Shown here piece after piece: positions 24,878 through 33,449 of a DNA stretch of 64,000 bases. The DNA is taken from positions 25,892 to 89,891 of the forward strand of contig NZ_FUXZ01000013.1 in assembly GCF_900167115.1 (NCBI RefSeq), given 5' to 3'. Source of the DNA: Eubacterium uniforme (lineage in GTDB: Bacteria; Bacillota; Clostridia; Lachnospirales; Lachnospiraceae). The translations under genes were made by a program, and so were the position numbers. The notes beneath the pieces were generated by a model, which was given only the letters and a program-made list of their open reading frames with translations, had not been told where the DNA came from and made no database searches. Position 1 is the first letter of the stretch. Each line of letters opens with the position of its first letter.

Positions 24878-27238
24878 ATGGGACTTACAACTGAGCAAGC
24901 CCTAAAACTAAAAGAAGAGGGCAAATATAACGGAAATGTTAAAGCAGGCACAAAGACAGTGGGTGAAATACTATTTGATAATATCTTCACCTTTTTTAAT
25001 GCTGTCAATTTAGTGGCTGCTATTTTTGTATTTACAACTGGTTCATACAAAAACATGACTTTTATGTTTGTATGTTTTTGGAATGCAATAGTTGGTATTT
25101 TTCAAGAGATGAAAGCTAGAAGAACGCTTACAAAACTAAAGATATTACTTAATCCAGTGGCTTTCGTTATTAGAGATGATAAAGAGATTCAAATAAAAAG
25201 TGATGATATAGTATACGGTGATACTTGTGTTTTTTATGCAGGTGATCAGGTATGTGTTGATGGTAAAGTAATTGAAGGTGAAGGCTTTGTTAATGAAAGT
25301 CTACTAACAGGTGAAAGTATTCCTGTTCCTAAAAAGAAAGATGATAATGTTCTTGCTGGTACATTTGTTGCAGAAGGAAAACTTATAGTTGAAGCAACAG
25401 GTGTTGGTGAGGAAAGTTATACATATAAAATTATTAAAAGAGCTAAGAAATTTAAGAAGAATCGTTCGGAAATAATGTATTCTATTAACTATGTTATTAG
25501 GCTTGTAACATTATTTGTTATTCCGGTTGCAACTGGTTTAATATTAAAGCAGCATTTTGTAAGTCATGATTCATATAATGAAATTGTTTTAAGTACTGTT
25601 GCTGCAACCATTGGTTTTATTCCAAGTGGTTTTGTCCTTTTAACTAGTTTGGTTATGTTTAAGGGTGCGATTAAGTTATCATTTTATAATACATTAGTTC
25701 AGGATTTGTATAGTACAGAGAAACTAGCTAGAGTTGATACGATTTGTTTTGACAAAACAGGTACACTTACTAAGGGTAGATTTGATGTAACTAAAATTGT
25801 TGAAATAAATTGTAGCAGGGATGAGTTTGAAAAAGCTCTTAAAGAGTATTCGAATACTGGATTTGATAGGAATTCAACCATTCTTTCAATTAGAGCATAT
25901 TATTCTGGGAAAGATTATAACTGGAATTTTATTGATGGAATACCTTTTTCATCAGCTAGGAAGTGGAGTCTTCTTGAATTTAAGGAAGGAACTTATGTAC
26001 TTGGTGCACCTGATGTGTTGCTTTCAGATAAAGAGAAATTTAACAGCAAATACAACCAAGAAATGGTTCATGGTGCAAGAATCATAGCATTTGGCAAATG
26101 CGAAAGTTATGATAAGGATAAAGAAACATTTGAGGGCTTTAGCCTTATGGGATTAGTTATTCTTAAGGATACACTTAGGGATAATGCAAAAGAAACTATA
26201 GAGTTTTTGGATTCTCAAAAACTTAATATAAAAGTTATTTCTGGCGATAATCCGCTTACTGCTTCAATTGTTGCAACGGAAGCAGGTATTAAGGATGCTG
26301 ATAAATATATTGATGCATCAAGTATTGATAGTATTGAAGATATAAAGGAAGCAGTTGATAAATACACTGTATTTGGTAGAGTTACACCTGAATTTAAACT
26401 AAAATTTGTTCGTGCGCTTCAAGAACAGGAACACATAGTTGCAATGACAGGTGATGGCGTTAATGACGTTATGGCGCTAAAGGAAGCTGATTGTAGTATT
26501 GCAATGCAGTCGGGAAGTAGTGCCGCAAGAGATATTTCAAGTGTTGTTTTACTTGATTCGGATTTTGCTCACATTCCAGAAATCATAAGAGAAGGACGAC
26601 GTTCAATTAACAACCTTGAGCGAAGTGGTGTATTATATTTAACTAAAACAGTTTATGCGATTTTATTAGCATTACTCTTTATTGTTATTCCATATAGTTA
26701 CCCATTTAAGCCAATTCAGTATACACTTCTTGGAACTCTTACAATTGGATACCCATCATTCTTCCTTGCGTTTGAACCAAATGATGAAAGAGTAAGGACG
26801 GGATTCCTGTATAATATTTTATTTAAGGCTATACCGAATGGTGCATTAGTTGCAACAAATGTCTGTCTTTCAGCATTAATGGTTTATATCTGGCTACGCT
26901 CAGATCTTACATTATCAACAATGGCTACACTTACAACTGGTCTTGTATCAATGTTTATTTTTACAGATCTTTGTAGACCATTTACAAGACTTAGATTTTG
27001 GGTTACTGTTTTAGTCCCTATAGTATTTTGGACAGTTTTATTAATACTTCCAGATGTATTTGATGTTATGGGAATTACACTTATGAGATTTTATGGTTCG
27101 GTAGTTATTTTAAGTATTGATTTTGTGATTTACTTATTCTACAGAATGCTCACCAGAAAATTCTTCAATAAGGATAAGTTTAGAGCAAGAATTACGAACT
27201 GGCTTAATAAAAAGGCGAGAAAACAGGCTAAAATGTAA
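24878..27238 (+). CDS. P-type cation-transporting ATPase, CtpE-like
   Basis: A 786-residue P-type ATPase. It has the LTGES actuator loop, phosphorylation motif DKTGTLT (about residues 290-296), GAPD nucleotide-domain signature, TGDGVNDVMALK hinge, and about ten membrane helices ending in a basic tail. The M4 motif reads PSGFVLLTSL, matching CtpE-type ATPases (PEGLVLLTSL) rather than CPx metal pumps; CtpE has been linked to calcium uptake. The start is uncertain between ATG 24860 and ATG 24878; I prefer 24878 (MGLTTEQ), the usual family N-terminus, although the ribosome site AGAGAAGG is close. A terminator lies directly upstream. Confidence 0.82.
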   Translation: MGLTTEQALKLKEEGKYNGNVKAGTKTVGEILFDNIFTFFNAVNLVAAIFVFTTGSYKNMTFMFVCFWNAIVGIFQEMKARRTLTKLKILLNPVAFVIRDDKEIQIKSDDIVYGDTCVFYAGDQVCVDGKVIEGEGFVNESLLTGESIPVPKKKDDNVLAGTFVAEGKLIVEATGVGEESYTYKIIKRAKKFKKNRSEIMYSINYVIRLVTLFVIPVATGLILKQHFVSHDSYNEIVLSTVAATIGFIPSGFVLLTSLVMFKGAIKLSFYNTLVQDLYSTEKLARVDTICFDKTGTLTKGRFDVTKIVEINCSRDEFEKALKEYSNTGFDRNSTILSIRAYYSGKDYNWNFIDGIPFSSARKWSLLEFKEGTYVLGAPDVLLSDKEKFNSKYNQEMVHGARIIAFGKCESYDKDKETFEGFSLMGLVILKDTLRDNAKETIEFLDSQKLNIKVISGDNPLTASIVATEAGIKDADKYIDASSIDSIEDIKEAVDKYTVFGRVTPEFKLKFVRALQEQEHIVAMTGDGVNDVMALKEADCSIAMQSGSSAARDISSVVLLDSDFAHIPEIIREGRRSINNLERSGVLYLTKTVYAILLALLFIVIPYSYPFKPIQYTLLGTLTIGYPSFFLAFEPNDERVRTGFLYNILFKAIPNGALVATNVCLSALMVYIWLRSDLTLSTMATLTTGLVSMFIFTDLCRPFTRLRFWVTVLVPIVFWTVLLILPDVFDVMGITLMRFYGSVVILSIDFVIYLFYRMLTRKFFNKDKFRARITNWLNKKARKQAKM

Positions 27239-27283
27239 GATATTCATTGAAATATAAGGATAAATATGATATAAATATAGCGA

Positions 27284-27383
27284 TGTAAATTTATCAAGAA
27301 TTTACAGAGCGTATATGTGCAAAGTCCAAAGGACTTTGTGTCCCGAAGGGATTAAATCGTTGTATCCTTTACAGCGATTTAAC
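27284..27383 (+). repeat. Family A modular palindromic repeat, copy 5
   Basis: GTAAATT-TATCA-AGAATTTAC hairpin, conserved core GAGCGTATATGTG with CAAAGTCC-AAA-GGACTTTG, then TTAAATCGTTGTA / TACAGCGATTTAA with one mismatch. It lies between the P-type ATPase gene and icd. Confidence 0.85.
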
Positions 27384-27411
27384 TAATGACGATTTAGCAG
27401 GAGGAATTGCA

Positions 27412-28620
27412 ATGGAAAAAATTAAGATGACCACTCCACTTGTAGAGATGGATGGCGACGAGATGACAAGAATCCTTTGGAAGATGATTAAAGATGAGTT
27501 ATTGCTTCCATTTGTTGACTTAAAGACAGAGTATTATGACTTAGGTCTTGTTTATAGAAATGAGACAAACGATCAGGTTACTATTGATTCAGCAAATGCT
27601 ACAAAGAAATACGGTGTAGCAGTTAAGTGTGCAACTATCACACCTAATGCAGCAAGAATGCCTGAATATAATTTAAAAGAAATGTATAAGAGCCCTAATG
27701 GTACAATCAGAGCAATGCTTGATGGTACAGTATTTAGAGCACCAATTATCGTTAAAGGTGTTGAACCATATGTAAAGACATGGAAGAAACCTATTACAAT
27801 TGCTAGACATGCATATGGTGATGTATATAAAGCTACAGAAATGAAGATTCCTGGAGCAGGTAAAGCAGAACTTGTTTATACAGCTGCTGATGGTAGTGAA
27901 ACACGTGAACTTATTCATGATTTCACAGGCGCTGGTATTATTCAGGGTCAGCATAACTTAGAAGATTCAATCGAAAGCTTTGCAAGAAGTTGCTTTAACT
28001 ATGCACTTGATACAAAGCAGGATTTATGGTTTGCTACTAAGGATACTATTTCTAAGAAGTATGACCATACATTTAAGGATATATTCGCTGAAATCTTTGA
28101 AAAAGAATATAAAGAAAAATTTGAAGCAGCTGGCATTGAGTATTTCTATACTTTAATTGATGATGCTGTTGCTAGAGTTATTCGTTCAGAAGGTGGTTAC
28201 ATCTGGGCTTGTAAGAACTATGATGGTGACGTTATGTCAGACATGGTTGCTACAGCTTTCGGTTCACTTTCAATGATGACATCTGTATTAGTTTCACCTC
28301 ATGGATATTATGAGTATGAAGCTGCACATGGTACAGTTCAGAGACATTATTACAGATACTTAAAGGGTGAGAAGACATCTACTAATCCAATTGCAACAAT
28401 CTTTGCTTGGACAGGTGCTCTTCGTAAGCGTGGTGAGATGGATAACATTCCTGAACTTGGAGTATTTGCTGATAAGCTTGAAAAGGCTTGTATCGATACA
28501 ATCGAAGCAGGTAAGATGACAGGTGACCTCGCTCTTATTTCTACACTTGAGAATAAAGAAGTTCTTAATAGTGAAGAATTTATTAAAGCAATTAGAGAGA
28601 CTCTTGAAAAGAGTTTATAA
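27412..28620 (+). CDS. icd: NADP-dependent isocitrate dehydrogenase
   Basis: A 402-residue enzyme of the eukaryote-like (IDP) subfamily of isocitrate dehydrogenases, making 2-oxoglutarate, CO2 and NADPH. Recognisable segments are [11 protein letters not shown] (13-23), the substrate-binding [16 protein letters not shown] (about 95-110), [10 protein letters not shown], and [11 protein letters not shown] near residue 306. The subfamily differs from the E. coli type by its shorter length and motif set. The start ATG has AGGAGG 7 bases upstream, immediately after repeat family A copy 5. It is monocistronic, with a terminator downstream. Confidence 0.95.
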   Translation: MEKIKMTTPLVEMDGDEMTRILWKMIKDELLLPFVDLKTEYYDLGLVYRNETNDQVTIDSANATKKYGVAVKCATITPNAARMPEYNLKEMYKSPNGTIRAMLDGTVFRAPIIVKGVEPYVKTWKKPITIARHAYGDVYKATEMKIPGAGKAELVYTAADGSETRELIHDFTGAGIIQGQHNLEDSIESFARSCFNYALDTKQDLWFATKDTISKKYDHTFKDIFAEIFEKEYKEKFEAAGIEYFYTLIDDAVARVIRSEGGYIWACKNYDGDVMSDMVATAFGSLSMMTSVLVSPHGYYEYEAAHGTVQRHYYRYLKGEKTSTNPIATIFAWTGALRKRGEMDNIPELGVFADKLEKACIDTIEAGKMTGDLALISTLENKEVLNSEEFIKAIRETLEKSL

Positions 28621-28641
28621 GATAGGCTAAAAGCCGAATAC

Positions 28642-28689
28642 AAAAGGATGTTTATTAATGCAAAGTGGCATTATTTAGACATCCTTTTT
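28642..28689 (+). terminator. Intrinsic terminator after icd
   Basis: AAAAGGATGT pairs with ACATCCTTTT, with further inner pairs (AATGC/GCATT), and a T-run follows. Confidence 0.85.
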
Positions 28690-28837
28690 GCATTGATTTA
28701 TATGTCAGTATATAGTGGTCAAACAGAGTCTATTGTGATATACTATAAGGGTAATGCTAATTAGAAAATAGCGAGTGATAAAATGATTTTGATTATTGAA
28801 TATTAAATCTATTCTATTAGATTTGGAGGTATACATT

Positions 28838-29806
28838 ATGGCAAACAAGAAATGTGTTGTTGCCCTTGGAAGAAATAGTTTTAGTAGTTCATTTCCAAAG
28901 CAGCAAGAAAGAGTTAAGACAGCAGCGAAAGCTATTGCAGATTTAGTTGAAGAAGGAAGAGATATTGTTATTACTCACAGTAACGGACCACAGGTAGGTA
29001 TGATATGGTCAGCTCTTTCAGAATATAGTAGAAATCACAAGGAAAGAACTAATGCACCTATGTCAATTTGTGGTGCTATGAGCCAGGGATATATAGGTTA
29101 TGATTTGCAGAATGCAATCAGAACAGAACTTTTAAATAGAGGTATTTATAAACCAGTTTCAACTATTATTACACAGGTACGTGTTGATCCTTTTGATAAG
29201 GCATTTAATAATCCTACAAAGGTTATAGGAAAAGTACTTACTGAGGATGAAGCTAATCTTGAAGAAAAGAAAGGTAATCATATTGTAGAAATTTCTGATG
29301 AAGAGGCAAGGGAAGCTGGTATTCCAGAAGGTGAAAAAGGATATAGAAGAATTATTGCTTCACCACATCCTATTGATATTTATGAAATTGATGCAATCAA
29401 GACTTTATTTGATAATGGTCAGCTTGTAATTGCTGCAGGTGGTGGTGGTATTCCAGTATTACAGCAGTATTCAAATCTTAAAGGCGCAAGTGCTATTATT
29501 GAAAAAGATTATACAGCTGCAGCTCTTGCAAATATGCTTGATGCAGATGAATTACTTATTCTTTCATCTTGTGACTACTTAACAGTTAAGGATGAAGATG
29601 GTAGTGAGGTTGAACTTAAAGAGATTTCAAAAGAAGAAGCTGAACAGATGGTTGCAGATGATAAATTTGATGCAATTACTTCACTTCCAAAGATAGAAGC
29701 AGCACTTGATTTCGTAGGTGTTAAAGATGGAAGAAGTGCTTGTATTTCAAATCTTGAAAAAGTGAAAGAAACACTTGATAAAAAAGTTGGTACATGGATT
29801 AATTAA
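28838..29806 (+). CDS. arcC: Carbamate kinase
   Basis: A 322-residue amino-acid-kinase-fold enzyme that makes ATP from carbamoyl phosphate and ADP. Family segments are VVALGRNSF (7-15, G-N/R loop), HSNGPQVG (48-55), AGGGGIPV (about 208-215) and DKDYTAA-like EKDYTAA. The N-terminal loop reads GRNSF, where most homologues have GGNA, a small deviation at the phosphate loop. The start ATG 28838 has TTGGAGGT 8 bases upstream. No arcA or arcB is adjacent, so it may serve another carbamoyl-phosphate route (purine or agmatine catabolism) or a scattered ADI pathway. Confidence 0.93.
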   Translation: MANKKCVVALGRNSFSSSFPKQQERVKTAAKAIADLVEEGRDIVITHSNGPQVGMIWSALSEYSRNHKERTNAPMSICGAMSQGYIGYDLQNAIRTELLNRGIYKPVSTIITQVRVDPFDKAFNNPTKVIGKVLTEDEANLEEKKGNHIVEISDEEAREAGIPEGEKGYRRIIASPHPIDIYEIDAIKTLFDNGQLVIAAGGGGIPVLQQYSNLKGASAIIEKDYTAAALANMLDADELLILSSCDYLTVKDEDGSEVELKEISKEEAEQMVADDKFDAITSLPKIEAALDFVGVKDGRSACISNLEKVKETLDKKVGTWIN

Positions 29807-29884
29807 TGAATTTATTGATTTGTTGATTTGTTAATTGTATTAATACTTTTAGTTTTGAAATAAAAATAGATTTATGAAATTTAG

Positions 29885-29920
29885 ATATCTAAGTAGCGAT
29901 TTGCTACTTAGATATTCTTT
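29885..29920 (+). terminator. Intrinsic terminator after arcC
   Basis: ATATCTAAGTAGC pairs perfectly with GCTACTTAGATAT around GATTT, followed by TCTTTT. Confidence 0.85.
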
Positions 29921-29943
29921 TATGATTTGGATTGGAGGTTATT

Positions 29944-30441
29944 ATGAAAACACTAATAGTTGTTGATATGCAAAAGGATTTTGTTGATGGCGCTTTAGGA
30001 ACAGCTGAAGCAGTTGGTATTTTAACTAATGTTAAAAACAAAATTAAAGAATATATTGATAATGGTGATGAAGTTATTTTTACAAGAGATACTCATCATG
30101 AAAACTATTTAGATACTAACGAAGGAAAGCACCTACCAGTTGTTCATTGTATAGAAGGTAGTGACGGCTGGCAGATATATGAAGGCTTATATGTTGATGG
30201 TTGTAAAATTATAGATAAACCATCATTTGGATATACAGGTTGGAATGAGTTTAAATTTGAAGAAGTTGAACTTATAGGATTATGTACAGATATTTGTGTA
30301 GTTAGTAACGCTTTGATACTAAAGGCATTATTCCCTGAAATCAAGGTTTCGGTTGATAGTAAGTGTTGTGCTGGTGTAACAGTTGAAAGTCATGAAGCAG
30401 CACTTAAAACTATGAGTATGTGTCAGGTAGAAGTAAAATAA
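29944..30441 (+). CDS. Isochorismatase-family cysteine hydrolase (nicotinamidase-like)
   Basis: A 165-residue single-domain hydrolase. The catalytic Asp is in VVDMQKDF (D8), metal or substrate residues in TRDTHHENY and LPVVHC, and the nucleophile Cys in GLCTDICVVS. It resembles nicotinamidases (nicotinamide to nicotinate for NAD salvage), but the family also includes N-carbamoylsarcosine and other amidases, so the substrate is not certain. The start ATG follows GGAGGT. corA begins 21 bases downstream with no terminator between, suggesting one transcript. Confidence 0.82.
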   Translation: MKTLIVVDMQKDFVDGALGTAEAVGILTNVKNKIKEYIDNGDEVIFTRDTHHENYLDTNEGKHLPVVHCIEGSDGWQIYEGLYVDGCKIIDKPSFGYTGWNEFKFEEVELIGLCTDICVVSNALILKALFPEIKVSVDSKCCAGVTVESHEAALKTMSMCQVEVK

Positions 30442-30462
30442 ATTTATTCAAGGAGGTTTTTT

Positions 30463-31383
30463 ATGTCAAAGTATTATAACATAAAAGAATTACTTGATGA
30501 TTGCGAGAAACGTGATTTGGTAAAAGGAACTCCTTATGTTGCAATTCTTTCGTATGAAGAATGGTGTAACGATATGGAGTCATATGATTTTGGAATTGAC
30601 TTGGATTTAAGCATAATAGATATTCATAATACAAAGGCTGAAGTAAACTATGATTCATTGACAGGTAACTTTTTAATACCGGATAGAAGTAAGCTAGGTG
30701 AAGAAGAAAGCAAGTTTGCATTTGCTCTAGATGAAAAAGGAATTGTATTTATTGATGAAAGTGGAAAGGCACTTTCCATAATAGAAGAAATAAAAAGAAC
30801 TAAGAGATGGAAGAGTCCAAGTTTAGAAAGATTTCTATATGATTTTCTTGAAGGAATAATAAGAGGAGATCTTTTAGTTATTGAAAAATATGAAAAAGAA
30901 TTAAATCAAATAGAAGATGTTATAGAGTCAGGTAACACAGATATTTCACTTGATAGAGTGAATGAAATACGAGGTGAAATTAGAGAATTATCAGTTCATT
31001 ATGAACAGCTTATAGACCTTACTCAGGAACTTGAAGAGAATGAAAATAATTTCTTTAATGAGAAAAACGTCAGATATTTTAGAAACTTTTTAAATCGTCT
31101 TGCAAGACATAATGATATGATTAATGCTCTTAAAGATTATACCGTACAGGTAAAAGATCTTTATCATACACAACTTGATGTAAAGCAGAATAGAATAATG
31201 ACATTGCTTACAGTTGTAACAACTGTATTTATGCCATTAACACTTATAACAGGTTGGTATGGAATGAACTTTAAGTATATGCCAGAACTTGAAATGAGAT
31301 ATTCATATTTTGTTGTTATTTTAGTATGTTTAACAATTGCAATTGGAAGTTTAGTGTTTTTCAAAAAGAAAAAGTGGCTATGA
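30463..31383 (+). CDS. corA: CorA-family magnesium/divalent cation channel
   Basis: A 306-residue CorA. It has a long cytoplasmic alpha/beta and coiled-coil domain (1-240), then two C-terminal TM helices separated by the GMN signature (YGMNFKY), with a short Lys-rich cytoplasmic end (KKKKW). It assembles as a pentamer for Mg2+ (or Co2+/Ni2+) uptake. The start ATG has AAGGAGG. It is the last gene before tRNA-Thr; there is no obvious terminator between, but the tRNA has its own promoter. Confidence 0.92.
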   Translation: MSKYYNIKELLDDCEKRDLVKGTPYVAILSYEEWCNDMESYDFGIDLDLSIIDIHNTKAEVNYDSLTGNFLIPDRSKLGEEESKFAFALDEKGIVFIDESGKALSIIEEIKRTKRWKSPSLERFLYDFLEGIIRGDLLVIEKYEKELNQIEDVIESGNTDISLDRVNEIRGEIRELSVHYEQLIDLTQELEENENNFFNEKNVRYFRNFLNRLARHNDMINALKDYTVQVKDLYHTQLDVKQNRIMTLLTVVTTVFMPLTLITGWYGMNFKYMPELEMRYSYFVVILVCLTIAIGSLVFFKKKKWL

Positions 31384-31388
31384 TTTTG

Positions 31389-31417
31389 TTGTAAATATGC
31401 TAAATATATGATATTAT
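31389..31417 (+). promoter_or_regulatory. Promoter of tRNA-Thr
   Basis: TTGTAA (31389-31394) and TATTAT (31412-31417) are 17 bases apart, 28 bases before the tRNA. Confidence 0.6.
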
Positions 31418-31444
31418 TTAGGAGTTGTATTTAATACAATTAAT

Positions 31445-31517
31445 GCTTCCGTGGCGCAGTCGGTAGCGCGCATCCTTGGTAAGGATGAGGTCTCGGGTTC
31501 AAGTCCCGTCGGAAGCT
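31445..31517 (+). tRNA. tRNA-Thr (anticodon GGU)
   Basis: A 73-base cloverleaf. The acceptor GCTTCCG pairs with CGGAAGC (31510-31516), followed by discriminator T. The D arm contains GGTAGCGC, the anticodon stem is CATCC/GGATG with loop TTGGTAA (anticodon GGT at positions 34-36), and the T arm has GGTTCAAGTCC. The CCA end is not encoded. It reads ACC and ACU threonine codons. A promoter lies upstream and a strong terminator at 31548-31593. Confidence 0.95.
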
Positions 31518-31547
31518 GTGCGAACTGCAAAACATTGCATAAAAGGT

Positions 31548-31593
31548 AAAAAGAGAATCAGTTCAAGCTCGCTTGAAAACTGATTCTCTTTTT
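31548..31593 (+). terminator. Intrinsic terminator after tRNA-Thr
   Basis: AAAAAGAGAATCAGTT pairs perfectly over 16 bases with AACTGATTCTCTTTTT, with an inner CAAGC/GCTTG hairpin. Between the tRNA and this stem, 31518-31540 is the reverse complement of the tail module of repeat family B. Confidence 0.9.
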
Positions 31594-31602
31594 GCGTTTT
31601 AT

Positions 31603-31679
31603 ATGATGCGCGCAGCGCATCATGAATATTTTCATACAAAGTATGAAAATATGAATGCAATGTGTTTGCAGTTCGCACA
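31603..31679 (+). repeat. Family B palindromic repeat, copy 1
   Basis: Hairpin 1 is ATGATGCGC-GCA-GCGCATCAT (31603-31623). Hairpin 2 is ATATTTTCATAC-AAA-GTATGAAAATAT (31626-31652). A tail follows: GAATGCAATGTGTTTGCAG and TTCGCACA. Hairpin 2 differs from the other copies on both arms at once, so pairing is preserved. Confidence 0.8.
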
Positions 31680-31690
31680 AGTAATGTGTG

Positions 31691-31759
31691 ATAAGCGCGC
31701 AGCGCATCATGAATATTTTGCAAAGCAAAATATGAATGCAATGTTTTGCAGTTCGCACA
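31691..31759 (+). repeat. Family B palindromic repeat, copy 2
   Basis: A truncated hairpin 1 (TAAGCGC-GCA-GCGCATCAT), hairpin 2 ATATTTTGC-AAA-GCAAAATAT, and the GAATGCAATG...TTCGCACA tail, followed by GTGCTGTGAG as in copy 4. Confidence 0.8.
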
Positions 31760-31770
31760 GTGCTGTGAGC

Positions 31771-31804
31771 ATATATTTTTGCGAAGCAAAATATGAATGC
31801 AATG
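31771..31804 (+). repeat. Family B palindromic repeat, partial copy 3
   Basis: Only the second hairpin (ATATTTTTGC-GAA-GCAAAATAT type) and GAATGCAATG remain, directly after copy 2. Confidence 0.7.
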
Positions 31805-31870
31805 TTTAAAAGTATTATGATAATATTATATTAGTAATACTAAAATTTAGCCTGTTATCAACTTCCTTTA

Positions 31871-31913
31871 TAATGTTAATTGTTAATGTTAATGTTAATG
31901 TTAATGTTAATTG
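31871..31913 (+). repeat. Hexamer tandem repeat (GTTAAT) upstream of the ECF operon
   Basis: About seven units of GTTAAT/TAATGT run through this stretch with one interruption. It lies some 97 bases before the ECF sigma start, in its promoter region. Copy number could vary by slippage. Confidence 0.75.
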
Positions 31914-32009
31914 AAAATTTATGTGACCATTTGCTGATTACTATCGTGTACATTATAGAGGAGGAAATAATAAAGATTGTATATTTTAAGAGAAAGGATA
32001 TACATATGT

Positions 32010-32507
32010 ATGATGGAGTGTAGAAGATTTGATGATGTTGAAATGGTAATAAGAGAATATGGTCATACTTTGTTTAGAAATTGCTTTTTGATGTTAAATA
32101 GTAAGCAAGATGCTGAAGATGTTGTACAAGAAACATTTATGAAATATTTTTCAACAAATATTGAATTTATTGATAATGAACATAGAAAAGCATGGTTGAT
32201 AAAAGTATCTCAAAATAAATGTAGAGATATACTTAGATTTAATAGACGACATACGACCATACCATTAGAAAAGGTTGTTGACGAACTTATTTCAGGTGAA
32301 TATGTAGAGATAGACGAACTTAACGAGTTTATAAGTATAGCAAAACTTGGTTATAAATATAAAAGTGTGATAATGTTACATTATATTGAAGGTTATAGTG
32401 TAGAGGAAACAGCAAAGATACTTAATATTTCAAAGTCAGCAGTTAAAATGAGATTAAAAAGAGCAAGAGAAATATTAAAAGATACGTATGAGAAAAAATA
32501 TAGTTAA
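32010..32507 (+). CDS. ECF-type RNA polymerase sigma factor
   Basis: A 165-residue sigma-70 family protein with only regions 2 and 4. Region 2 shows the DAEDVVQETFMKYF core (about 34-47). Region 4 has SVEETAKILNISKSAVKMRLKRARE (split across residues 130-155), a clear HTH. ATG 32010 (MMECRRF) is preferred; AAAGGA lies upstream, and ATG 32013 is also possible. It overlaps or abuts a TM protein that probably acts as its anti-sigma, then an amidase and a lipoprotein, so it likely drives a cell-surface stress or sensing regulon. The GTTAAT repeat tract lies in its upstream region. Confidence 0.87.
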   Translation: MMECRRFDDVEMVIREYGHTLFRNCFLMLNSKQDAEDVVQETFMKYFSTNIEFIDNEHRKAWLIKVSQNKCRDILRFNRRHTTIPLEKVVDELISGEYVEIDELNEFISIAKLGYKYKSVIMLHYIEGYSVEETAKILNISKSAVKMRLKRAREILKDTYEKKYS

Positions 32508-32517
32508 GAGGTGGAAG

Positions 32518-33369
32518 ATGTTATTTAATGATAATGGTGATAATAAGGTATATAATTCTATTAAGTTAGATGAAAATACGATTAAAAAAATAAGTAATGA
32601 TTGTAAAGGTATTAATTCTAAGAAGAAAACCACTTTTTTTTATATGGTAAAAAAAGTGGGATTCGCAGTAATATCAATCTCTGTAACAGCTTTGATGATA
32701 ATATGTATTATATTATATAAAAATACTAATAATCGAGATGATAAAAATGTTGCAAAAAAAATGAATAGTAAAATAACTGAGACAATTTCGACAACTAAAG
32801 AGCAATTACAATATAGTGATAGTAGTAAGAAAAATGAAAACCTTGATAATGAAAGAGATAATAATATTAGTATAGAAACTGAACAAAAATTAGTACAAGA
32901 TTATTATGATATTTTTCTTGAAGAATATGTAGATTGTTTAAAAAAAGATACAAATAAAAGTGAGAGTTTATTAAATAAAATAAAAAATAATAAATTAAAA
33001 AAGTATGTATTATATACAATATCTAATAAATCATATGTGACTATGTGTAATCCAAGACAGGATACAAAATGTCTATTTGAAAATAAGAAAATAAAAAAAA
33101 TAAATGATAATAAAATATGTATTAGAGGAAATGTGATATTTGTTGATGAGTCTGCAGGTGGGAAATCAAGTAGTTCAGGTATGGGGTATGCGAGTATAGT
33201 ATTGTCAAAAGGGAGAAATGGCTATATTGTTGAGGATTTATATTGGGAAAATATGGATTCGCCAGATGAATTATATAGAAAAGAATTTAATCCATATGAG
33301 AATTATCAGGATTTCTGGAATAATAAAGATGTAGTAGATTTGTTGTTTGACAAAATAGGAGTAAAATGA
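32518..33369 (+). CDS. Single-TM anti-sigma-like protein with duplicated C-terminal domain
   Basis: A 283-residue protein with a basic cytoplasmic N-terminus of about 45 residues, one TM helix (about 47-67), and an extracytoplasmic part. The topology and the position after an ECF gene point to an anti-sigma or co-regulator, but no classical zinc anti-sigma motif is seen. The C-terminal ~140 residues, ending with PDELYRKEF...DFWNNKD, are clearly homologous to the lipoprotein at 34717. I chose ATG 32518, 7 bases after AAGAGGTGG; ATG 32488 would overlap the sigma gene by 20 bases and is the alternative. Confidence 0.65.
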   Translation: MLFNDNGDNKVYNSIKLDENTIKKISNDCKGINSKKKTTFFYMVKKVGFAVISISVTALMIICIILYKNTNNRDDKNVAKKMNSKITETISTTKEQLQYSDSSKKNENLDNERDNNISIETEQKLVQDYYDIFLEEYVDCLKKDTNKSESLLNKIKNNKLKKYVLYTISNKSYVTMCNPRQDTKCLFENKKIKKINDNKICIRGNVIFVDESAGGKSSSSGMGYASIVLSKGRNGYIVEDLYWENMDSPDELYRKEFNPYENYQDFWNNKDVVDLLFDKIGVK

Positions 33370-33449
33370 AAGAGGTGATAACAATGTTTAATTAATGTTA
33401 TTTGATTGTTGACAAAGAAAATATGATGTAAATAGGAGGAGTTAAATGA

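Noticed and set aside
31603..31804. CRISPR array
   Set aside because: The repeated units are palindromic, contiguous, of unequal length and lack regular unique spacers; no cas genes are present.
31499..31809. Several 66-96 residue frames on both strands after tRNA-Thr
   Set aside because: They are translations of repeat family B and the tRNA terminator; the repeated peptides (HDALRA, MMRAAHHEYF) come from the palindromes.
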